Below, in pieces: positions 5,532 to 10,739 of a stretch of 36,015 bases of DNA (position 1 is its first letter; every line of letters starts with the position of its first letter). Source of the stretch: a virus; the IMG/VR virus record IMGVR_UViG_3300037584_000643, positions 1 through 36,015 of that record; one strand, written 5' to 3'. The notes under the pieces are model-generated. The model made no database searches. It was not told the DNA's origin and saw only the letters and a program-made list of their open reading frames with translations. A program made the position numbers and the translations under genes.

Positions 5532-7253
5532 ATGCAGCCACTACCAAAAAAACTACAAGACTTTAGATATTTCTTAATCGTTACTTGGAGACATTTAAAC
5601 CTACCAGACCCTACACCTGTTCAGTTAGACATAGCTGAATATCTACAATATGGTGCAAGACGTAAAATCATACAGGGATTTCGTGGGGTAGGTAAGAGTT
5701 GGATTACTTCTACCTATGTAGTGTGGAGACTTCGTATGAATCCACAACTAAAGTTCTTAGTCGTATCTGCCAGTAAAGATAGAGCCGATAACTTTACTAC
5801 ATTTACCATGCGTCTTATCAATGAGATGCCAATACTTGCTGATTTGATCCCCAGAGACGATCAGAGAAACAGTAAGGTTAGTTTTGATGTAAAACCTGCA
5901 CAGGCCGATCATGCCCCCTCATGCTCTTCTAGGGGTGTCTTAGGGCAGATGTCAGGAGCTAGGGCAGATGAAGTTATAGCAGATGACGTAGAAGTTCCTA
6001 ACAACTCCTACACACAGCCCATGAGAGACAAACTTAGTGAAGCTGTAAAAGAATTTGAAGCGATACTAAAACCAAATGGGAAAATTACCTTTCTTGGTAC
6101 ACCACAAGTAGAAAATTCTGTGTACCTAACACTAGAAGAAAGAGGATATGAAACAAGAATTTGGACAGCCAGGTACCCAGAACTAAAAAACAACTATGGA
6201 GATAGACTTGCTCCTAAAATACAAAAAGAACTTACAGAAGGAACTGTACAGCCTAGAGATCCTGTAGATCCTATAAGGTTCTCTGCACAAGATTTGATGG
6301 AACGTGAAGCTTCCTATGGGCGTTCTGGCTTCAATCTACAGTTTCAACTAGATACAACCCTATCTGACCAAGATAGATACCCTTTAAAAATAAACGACCT
6401 AGTAATTGCTTCTGTAAATAAAGAATTTGCACCAGAAAAAATTATCTGGTCTAATAATCCCGAATATGTCATCACTGATCTCCAATGTGTAGGGTTCAAT
6501 GGTGATAGATTCTACCGACCAGCCCAAGAATTTGGTGACTTTATAGAATACACAGGGTCAGTTATGTTTGTTGACCCTTCTGGAAAGGGTAAAGATCAGA
6601 CCGCTATAAGCTGCGTTAAGATGCTTAATGGTAATTTATACGTCACAGAGTGTTTAGGACTGTCTGGGGGCTATTCAGATGCCGTTCTGGAGAAGATTAG
6701 TAAGATTGCTAGAGACAATAACATAAATCAAATACTCGTAGAACAAAACTTTGGTGGTGGTATGTTCGCTGAACTACTAAAACCCTTCCTTATGAGATTT
6801 CACCCCTGCCAAGTTGAAGACGTTAGAAACAATAAAACTAAAGAACTGCGTATAATCGACACCCTAGAACCTGTAATGAACTCTCACCGACTCATAATTG
6901 ACCGCAAAGTGATAGAAAAAGACTTCCGTTCTAACCCTCAAGAGACACCAGAAAGAAGATTAAAACTTCAACTTGTATATCAACTATCACGTATATCTCG
7001 TCATAGAGGTTCCCTTGTACATGATGACCTCGTTGACTCCCTTGCAGGTGCAGTTGCTTACTGGACTGAATACATGGCTCAAAATGAAGACCTAAACATA
7101 TCCAAAAGAAAAGAAGAACTACTATCAATACACACTGATAATTGGAACTCTCTACTAAACAACACCATTTCTCAAACTGCTATGGGTATGACCCCTCAAC
7201 AAATTAGTAATAGCAATGTATCTGATCAAGGTTTCCTAAAAGATCTCTATTAG
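5532..7253 (+). CDS. Terminase large subunit (T7 gp19-like packaging ATPase/nuclease)
   Basis: The 573-residue protein has all the expected motor and nuclease features. Walker A is GFRGVGKSW (residues 49-57), the Walker B-like segment is VIADDVE (148-154), and coupling motif III is ITFLGTPQ (185-192). The RNase H-like nuclease shows MFVDPSGKGKDQT with Asp348, then VEQNFGGG with Glu404, and HDDLVDSLAG with Asp498/499. Length and order match T7 gp19 (586 residues). It drives ATP-dependent packaging into the prohead through the portal and cuts concatemers. It ends the late transcription unit; the next 430 bases are non-coding, as at the right end of T7. Confidence 0.95.
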   Translation: MQPLPKKLQDFRYFLIVTWRHLNLPDPTPVQLDIAEYLQYGARRKIIQGFRGVGKSWITSTYVVWRLRMNPQLKFLVVSASKDRADNFTTFTMRLINEMPILADLIPRDDQRNSKVSFDVKPAQADHAPSCSSRGVLGQMSGARADEVIADDVEVPNNSYTQPMRDKLSEAVKEFEAILKPNGKITFLGTPQVENSVYLTLEERGYETRIWTARYPELKNNYGDRLAPKIQKELTEGTVQPRDPVDPIRFSAQDLMEREASYGRSGFNLQFQLDTTLSDQDRYPLKINDLVIASVNKEFAPEKIIWSNNPEYVITDLQCVGFNGDRFYRPAQEFGDFIEYTGSVMFVDPSGKGKDQTAISCVKMLNGNLYVTECLGLSGGYSDAVLEKISKIARDNNINQILVEQNFGGGMFAELLKPFLMRFHPCQVEDVRNNKTKELRIIDTLEPVMNSHRLIIDRKVIEKDFRSNPQETPERRLKLQLVYQLSRISRHRGSLVHDDLVDSLAGAVAYWTEYMAQNEDLNISKRKEELLSIHTDNWNSLLNNTISQTAMGMTPQQISNSNVSDQGFLKDLY

Positions 7254-7272
7254 GGACCACTATAGGAGAAAG
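7254..7272 (+). promoter_or_regulatory. T7-promoter-like site right after the large terminase gene
   Basis: The bases GGACCACTATAGGAGAAA resemble the T7 class III core (CGACTCACTATAGGGAGA), sharing the CACTATAGG block and the purine run after the start. In T7 the phi-OR promoter sits just beyond gene 19 at the right genome end, the same position as here. The phage encodes a T7-type RNA polymerase that would need such sites. The match is direct; promoter use is inferred. Confidence 0.5.
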
Positions 7273-7295
7273 AATATCCTCTACTCACTAAGAAC

Positions 7296-7338
7296 ACACT
7301 AAGATTACACTTAGGAATACACTTAAGATTACACTAGG
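7296..7338. repeat. Direct repeat ACACT(T)AAGATTACACT(T)AGG, two copies
   Basis: The first copy covers 7296-7314/7315 and the second 7319-7338, a period of about 23 bases. They differ by a one-base insertion in each half. T7-like phages carry short direct repeats next to their terminal redundancy, so these could mark the genome end; they may also be simple AT-rich sequence. Confidence 0.5.
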
Positions 7339-7404
7339 GGGGAGAACCCTTAGACTGCTGCTGCATGGTTCTTACTCAAAAAAATTTAAGAACAAAAATT
7401 TGAA

Positions 7405-7440
7405 GGGGTTACGCATATATACAAATTGCAATTTTACCCC
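7405..7440. promoter_or_regulatory. Nested palindrome, possible operator or origin element
   Basis: AAATTGCAATTT (7423-7434) is a perfect 12-bp palindrome. It lies within a wider inverted repeat, GGGGT at 7405-7409 and ACCCC at 7436-7440. Its place in the probable terminal/early control region suggests a binding site, but no protein or function can be assigned. Confidence 0.35.
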
Positions 7441-7530
7441 TTGATATAGAAAAAAATATAGAAAAAAGAGATAATACCTAGTAAAACTATTGATATAACT
7501 AGGATCTTATAATATATCTTATATTATTAA

Positions 7531-7549
7531 GGCTATTTCTAGCTTTTTT
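7531..7549 (+). terminator. Weak intrinsic terminator-like hairpin
   Basis: GGCTA (7531-7535) can pair with TAGCT (7540-7544, one G-U pair) around a TTTC loop, and a run of T continues to 7549. The stem is short, so it could only be a weak terminator. Confidence 0.3.
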
Positions 7550-7686
7550 GGGCTTTTTATGTAGTCTATGTATCTTTTTTAGTTATCGGTGCGGGTATCT
7601 TATTGACTTTGCACACATTATATGTAATGATATCTAATGATTAGCTATATGCTGATCAATTAACCACCGAACCTAGAAAATTAAAG

Positions 7687-8070
7687 ATGACTACTTTGAA
7701 CTTCCGTTCAAACTCAACACTAGTTGAGCTTGCAAAGTTAACTAAAGAGAATAAGGTATTTAATCAGCCTTATACAAATAAAACCACAAAAGAAAAGGGT
7801 TTTTATTTAGTTAAAGACGAGGGTATTTATTTAATGAACGCTTTCAATACAAGAAGCGGAAACAATAACCACGTCATCTATGCAAGAGGATATAATCCAA
7901 ACACTCTAGATAGAGATTTGGTATGGGAGAAAGCACATTATGTTAGTGCTGACGATTTCGCAGAATTTATTCCTTTAAGTTCTAAAGCTATTGATTTTTT
8001 AATTGATGGTGGAGACATCAAAGTAAAACTAACAGATAAAGACATCACAGTTACTTGTACTAAGAAGTAA
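7687..8070 (+). CDS. DUF3085-like early protein (127 aa)
   Basis: The 127-residue protein contains GFYLVKDEGIYLMNAF (about residues 38-53), then a conserved YARGYNPN and DDFAEFIPL. This pattern of 'LV-DEG-YLM ... YA-G-NP ... DD--EF-PL' matches, from memory, the DUF3085 family seen on plasmids and phages, whose function is unknown. It is the first gene after the probable genome end, so it should enter the host early. No strong Shine-Dalgarno is visible before the ATG at 7687. A long hairpin starts 10 bases after its stop, so it may be transcribed as a short separate message. Confidence 0.7.
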   Translation: MTTLNFRSNSTLVELAKLTKENKVFNQPYTNKTTKEKGFYLVKDEGIYLMNAFNTRSGNNNHVIYARGYNPNTLDRDLVWEKAHYVSADDFAEFIPLSSKAIDFLIDGGDIKVKLTDKDITVTCTKK

Positions 8071-8079
8071 CACTTAATG

Positions 8080-8117
8080 AATCCTTAGAGCCTTTTTAAT
8101 TAAAGGTTCTATGGATT
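8080..8117 (+). terminator. Strong hairpin after the first early gene
   Basis: Bases 8080-8095 pair with 8102-8117 over 16 positions with a single mismatch and one G-U pair, around a 6-base loop. The bases after it are TCTTAAATT, so the U-run is poor. It could end transcription or protect the 3' end of the 7687-8070 message. Confidence 0.6.
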
Positions 8118-8135
8118 TCTTAAATTAACCTGAAT

Positions 8136-8173
8136 AAATTTTTCCAGGTAAAGGCCAGGAGAAATTTTTTTCT
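8136..8173 (+). terminator. Second hairpin with T-run in front of the acidic early gene
   Basis: AAATTTTTCC (8136-8145) pairs with GGAGAAATTT (8158-8167) with one G-U pair around a 12-base loop, and is followed by TTTTCTT. Together with the hairpin 20 bases upstream it looks like a tandem terminator between the first two early genes. Confidence 0.5.
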
Positions 8174-8219
8174 TGGTGAAATCTACTTTAAAACCTACTA
8201 ACCAAAGGAGAACCACAAG

Positions 8220-8732
8220 ATGGTAACAACTAACCAAGTTGAACAATTAAGAAAGTTTTATGATGCTTTCATAATTGAACCAAGCGGACATATTCAACTT
8301 AAGGAAGATCAAAAGGAAACTTACCAAGATTTTGTAAGAGAGTTACATGATGACGAGTTGCCTAATAATTGGCGATACACAATCATTACTGATCTATTAC
8401 AGAACTTTGTTAATGAGTACGAACAAGACCAACTAGAAGATTGTCTTTCAGAAATTGCTGATAGTTTAGTTGATGTTTACAACGTAGACAGAGCTAGATG
8501 GTTGGCAGATGATGTGTCAAGAGGTTGTATTGATTTGAAGAACCTTAATATAGATGAGCCAAACATGACTATTTTTGACCTTATAGGTCAAGCTCAGCAT
8601 GAAGCAATCTATTCAATGGGTTATCAGATATTAAATCATCAATACCAAACCTTTAAAGAGTTCCACGAGCAACGAATCAAAGAAGATATTGAAAGAGAGG
8701 GCGACTTGGACAAACTCTATGAGGGTCTTTAG
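8220..8732 (+). CDS. Highly acidic early protein (170 aa), unknown function
   Basis: The 170-residue protein has roughly 40 Asp/Glu against about 15 Lys/Arg by hand count, so it is strongly acidic along its whole length. It is predicted mostly helical, with a central LPNNWRYTIITDLLQNF block (about residues 47-63) and no signal peptide, membrane segment or metal motif. A strong Shine-Dalgarno (AAAGGAG at about 8203-8209) precedes the ATG. It is the second early gene, where T7 places host-takeover proteins such as the acidic DNA mimic Ocr. There is no sequence likeness to Ocr that I can see, so a DNA-mimic or anti-restriction role is only a hypothesis. Confidence 0.75.
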   Translation: MVTTNQVEQLRKFYDAFIIEPSGHIQLKEDQKETYQDFVRELHDDELPNNWRYTIITDLLQNFVNEYEQDQLEDCLSEIADSLVDVYNVDRARWLADDVSRGCIDLKNLNIDEPNMTIFDLIGQAQHEAIYSMGYQILNHQYQTFKEFHEQRIKEDIEREGDLDKLYEGL

Positions 8733-8741
8733 ATTCTTTCT

Positions 8742-8786
8742 AGGTGGGCTGTAAAGCCTACCTTGAAAGGCTCATAAACCTTTCAA
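8742..8786 (+). terminator. Two adjacent hairpins after the acidic early gene
   Basis: AGGTGGGC (8742-8749) pairs with GCCTACCT (8756-8763, one G-U pair). Directly next to it TTGAAAGG (8763-8770) pairs perfectly with CCTTTCAA (8779-8786). No long T-run follows, so this may be a processing or stability element instead of a true terminator. Confidence 0.45.
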
Positions 8787-8813
8787 TTGTAAACCTTATT
8801 TCTGAACCACTTT

Positions 8814-9083
8814 ATGAACTCAAAAAAAGAATTTTTTGATTATGTTTGGTCTTTTTACGGAACAGATGATCCAATTTATCCAATAAAGAATTTAAAATAT
8901 TCTGATTTAGATAAAGCTTGGCAAATCTATGAAGCTAGATTGATTGAAGCAGAAAAGCAAGGCGGAACCATAACAGACCGCTTTGGTGTTAATAGACCTT
9001 ATTCTTGGGGCTATGGCGATTCAATAGATCGTGAACGAATGCGAGATATATTACTTGATGAACTTAAGTTTGAATTATTATAG
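8814..9083 (+). CDS. Early hypothetical protein (89 aa)
   Basis: The 89-residue protein starts MNSKKEFFDYVWSFYG and is aromatic-rich. A helical middle is followed by RFGVNRPYSWGYGDSIDRERM near residues 58-78 and an acidic C-terminal helix (DILLDELKFELL). No known domain is recognised. It lies between hairpins on both sides: 8742-8786 upstream and a strong terminator from 9116 downstream. It therefore seems to be expressed as its own early message or as the end of the early unit. No strong Shine-Dalgarno is seen before its ATG. Confidence 0.65.
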   Translation: MNSKKEFFDYVWSFYGTDDPIYPIKNLKYSDLDKAWQIYEARLIEAEKQGGTITDRFGVNRPYSWGYGDSIDRERMRDILLDELKFELL

Positions 9084-9094
9084 ATTCTTTCTTA

Positions 9095-9246
9095 TAAATT
9101 CCGTAGCCGAAATTTGCCAACTTATTTCTCTAAAAAATAGGTTGGCTTTTTTCTTTTTTATTGTCTTTTTTTTATAAAACCACCTAATAAATTCCGTAGC
9201 CGAGATTTATTTTTATGATTCCTAGAATTTTTAGGTTGACTTTTTA
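9095..9246. repeat. Duplicated 58-bp module upstream of the integrase group
   Basis: TAAATTCCGTAGCCGA(A/G)ATTT occurs at 9095-9115 and 9188-9208 with one difference in 21. Each copy is followed 22-23 bases later by TAGGTTG(G/A)CTTTTT (9138-9151 and 9232-9245). The two modules are therefore related over their whole length, but only the first keeps the terminator stem. The 20-bp core is an imperfect palindrome (7 of 9 positions in the first copy), as expected of a recombinase or dimeric-regulator site. It may be a phage attachment site, an operator, or a duplicated terminator. Confidence 0.7.
9116..9160 (+). terminator. Strong intrinsic terminator ending the early region
   Basis: GCCAACTTATTT (9116-9127) pairs with AAATAGGTTGGC (9135-9146) over 12 bp with one G-U pair and a 7-base loop, and is followed by TTTTTTCTTTTTT. 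This is the best intrinsic terminator of the early region and separates the three early genes from the integrase group. Confidence 0.8.
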
Positions 9247-9272
9247 TATATACTTAGGCATACTTACATATA

Positions 9273-9287
9273 GGTATTTCAAATACC
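9273..9287. promoter_or_regulatory. 15-bp palindrome before the integrase operon, candidate operator
   Basis: GGTATTT-C-AAATACC is perfectly symmetric (7-bp arms around one base). It ends 14 bases before the AGGAG ribosome site of the 9317 gene. ACATATAGG immediately upstream (9267-9274) weakly recalls the T7-like promoter core. Its position fits an operator or a 5' leader hairpin controlling the operon that contains the zinc-ribbon protein and integrase. Confidence 0.45.
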
Positions 9288-9316
9288 ATTAACCAAATTC
9301 CAGGAGCCACAAAGCC

Positions 9317-9514
9317 TTGACTAGATCAAAAACTGCCACTCTCTTTGAGCTTGATTGCATACTGCATAGGGCTGTAAAACTTACCGATAGAAACTTTACT
9401 ATCTTTCCGCCCTCTGATTCGGAGGGTAATCTTTTAGTAGATGAAACTATTGAGTATTACAAACAAGAAATTATTAAAACTATTAACGAAATTAAAACGG
9501 AAAAACCACAATGA
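9317..9514 (+). CDS. Small hypothetical protein (65 aa), TTG start, first gene of integrase group
   Basis: I accept the TTG at 9317 as start because AGGAG lies at 9302-9306, 10 bases upstream, and no ATG is suitably placed. The 65 residues include LFELDCILHRAVKL and an acidic linker (PPSDSEGN), then a charged helix to the C-terminus. No family is recognised. Its stop overlaps the ATG of the next gene in ATGA, so translation is coupled. It lies just after the duplicated module and the palindrome, at the start of the unit leading to the integrase. Confidence 0.6.
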   Translation: MTRSKTATLFELDCILHRAVKLTDRNFTIFPPSDSEGNLLVDETIEYYKQEIIKTINEIKTEKPQ

Positions 9515-9654
9515 ATTTTATGGAAGAGATCAACAAAGAAACTCAGGCAATGCTGAAACAAATCAGCATACGAAAAGCTGAGAAAACAAGCAACGCAAAG
9601 AAGCGTATAGCTGAACTAAAAAAACTTATCAAGTTTTGGGAGCAAGACTTATGA
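9511..9654 (+). CDS. Very small helical hypothetical protein (47 aa)
   Basis: This 47-residue protein begins MNFMEEINKETQAML and is almost all helix, with a strongly basic middle (IRKAEKTSNAKKRIAELKKLIKF). Both ends overlap neighbours by ATGA, which is strong evidence that it is translated as part of the chain 9317-9887. The basic helical character could suit nucleic-acid or protein binding, for example as a small recombination directionality factor, but no such motif is definite and this remains a guess. Confidence 0.6.
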   Translation: MNFMEEINKETQAMLKQISIRKAEKTSNAKKRIAELKKLIKFWEQDL

Positions 9655-9887
9655 AGTGCGAAAAGTGTGGAGGTCTTGAGATTAAAGTTCGTGAAACTAT
9701 TTATAGAAAAGCTGAACAAACTAAAGGCTTCCGAAATAAAAGCAGCACACCTTATGTCTATAGACGTAGGGTGTGCCTTTCTTGTGGTCATAGATTTACC
9801 ACAAGAGAATATACAATCCCTGATCTTATCGCCTTTGGTAAGCAGGGTTATCTTGAAATGATAGAAGACCTGGAAAAAAACCTTTAA
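9651..9887 (+). CDS. NrdR-like zinc-ribbon protein (78 aa)
   Basis: I prefer ATG 9651 to the in-frame start at 9636 because it overlaps the previous stop in ATGA and begins MKCEKCGG, like the family. The four cysteines are Cys3, Cys6, Cys42 and Cys45. YRRRVCLSCGHRFTTRE (residues 37-53) closely matches the zinc ribbon of NrdR, the bacterial repressor of ribonucleotide reductase genes (RRR-C--C--RFTT-E). NrdR also has an ATP-cone domain after this; here only about 25 residues follow, so the nucleotide sensor is missing. It may bind DNA as a reduced regulator, either of phage genes or of host nrd promoters. The fold is well supported; the target is unknown. Confidence 0.75.
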   Translation: MKCEKCGGLEIKVRETIYRKAEQTKGFRNKSSTPYVYRRRVCLSCGHRFTTREYTIPDLIAFGKQGYLEMIEDLEKNL

Positions 9888-9896
9888 TGAACCACT

Positions 9897-10739
9897 ATGA
9901 AAACCAAAATGCCAACACTTTCTGAAGCAACTAGAGTTGTATATAAAAGAAGAAAGAACGGAACTAAATCTGCTACTAATTTCTTGATAGGAATGAAGCA
10001 CAACATCAAAGCACTTGGCGACCTACCAGTAAATAAAATTACTAGACCTATGGTTAACAAGATGATGGATATTCTCAAGCAAGAACGCAAGAATAGTAAT
10101 GCTGTAGTCAATCAGAAGATGGGCTACCTAAGAGTCGTACTACAGGAGATGGAGGAAGACGGATACATTGAGATGATTAAGATGCCAAAACCTAGGCCAA
10201 CAAAGAACAGTAAGGTTCATTATCTAACTAAGGATATGGAGATAGAGCTTCTTGATTATCTACTTATTAATGAATACAGAGAAGCAAAGGATATTGTTGA
10301 ATGTCTTATAGACTTAGGGTGTAGAGTTAATGAACTTTTAGGATTAGAAAAAAGATTTGTTGACTTTGACAATAACCAAATTAACTTCAACGATAGAAAG
10401 AACGATCAAGCTGTAGCTGTACCTATGACTAATAGGGTTCAAGGTAGATTGAGTTACCATTGTAATAAATTAAAAGATTTTGATAAAGTTTTTAGTCTTA
10501 ACTACTCTGAACTAAATGCTATATGGCAGAAGGCCAGGAAGGACTTAGGCTATGCCGATAAGAAGTTCTATACCTTGCACTTATGCAGACACACCACTGC
10601 CAGCCGATTGGTACAAAGAGGAGTACCGATACTACTTGTTAAGGATTGGCTAGGGCATGAGGACATAGAAAACACCATGATCTATGCACACTTAGCACCA
10701 AAGGCTTTGCACTCTGTAGTTGATGTATTAAATGATTGA
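9897..10739 (+). CDS. int: Tyrosine recombinase / phage integrase
   Basis: The 280-residue protein has the full catalytic set of tyrosine recombinases: Arg143 (LGCRVNELLGL), Lys168 (DRKND), His228 and Arg231 (LHLCRH), His254 (LGHED) and Tyr263 (MIYAHL). The N-terminal 100 residues resemble a core-binding SAM-like domain. It should cut and join attachment sites through the tyrosine. The gene overlaps the RNA polymerase gene by 8 bases. In some cyanopodoviruses an integrase lies near a host tRNA-like attachment site; I find no tRNA-like sequence here, and the overlap leaves no room for a site just downstream. No repressor or clear excisionase is present, so lysogeny is uncertain. Confidence 0.92.
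   Translation: MKTKMPTLSEATRVVYKRRKNGTKSATNFLIGMKHNIKALGDLPVNKITRPMVNKMMDILKQERKNSNAVVNQKMGYLRVVLQEMEEDGYIEMIKMPKPRPTKNSKVHYLTKDMEIELLDYLLINEYREAKDIVECLIDLGCRVNELLGLEKRFVDFDNNQINFNDRKNDQAVAVPMTNRVQGRLSYHCNKLKDFDKVFSLNYSELNAIWQKARKDLGYADKKFYTLHLCRHTTASRLVQRGVPILLVKDWLGHEDIENTMIYAHLAPKALHSVVDVLND

Larger units (their letters stand above)
7254..7686. other. 433-bp non-coding region, probable genome-end / early control region
   Basis: No open frame of useful length is present. It contains the T7-promoter-like site, a 23-bp-period direct repeat (7296-7338), a G-run at 7337-7342 and competing inverted repeats: AGAACC 7343-7348 with GGTTCT 7367-7372, and GTTCTTA 7368-7374 with TAAGAAC 7387-7393. 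It also holds a palindrome at 7423-7434, a weak terminator at 7531-7549, a perfect TATAAT at 7508-7513 without a good -35, and TTGACT at 7603-7608 with a poor -10 (TAATGA, 7625-7630). In T7-like phages the direct terminal repeat and early host-polymerase promoters lie between terminase and the first early gene, so this is where the physical ends are expected. Confidence 0.6.

Noticed and set aside
9084-9316. tRNA-like attachment site near the integrase
   Set aside because: I looked for a tRNA 3' half (TTCGA-type T-loop with flanking stem) here and around the integrase and found none. The duplicated module is offered as an alternative candidate.
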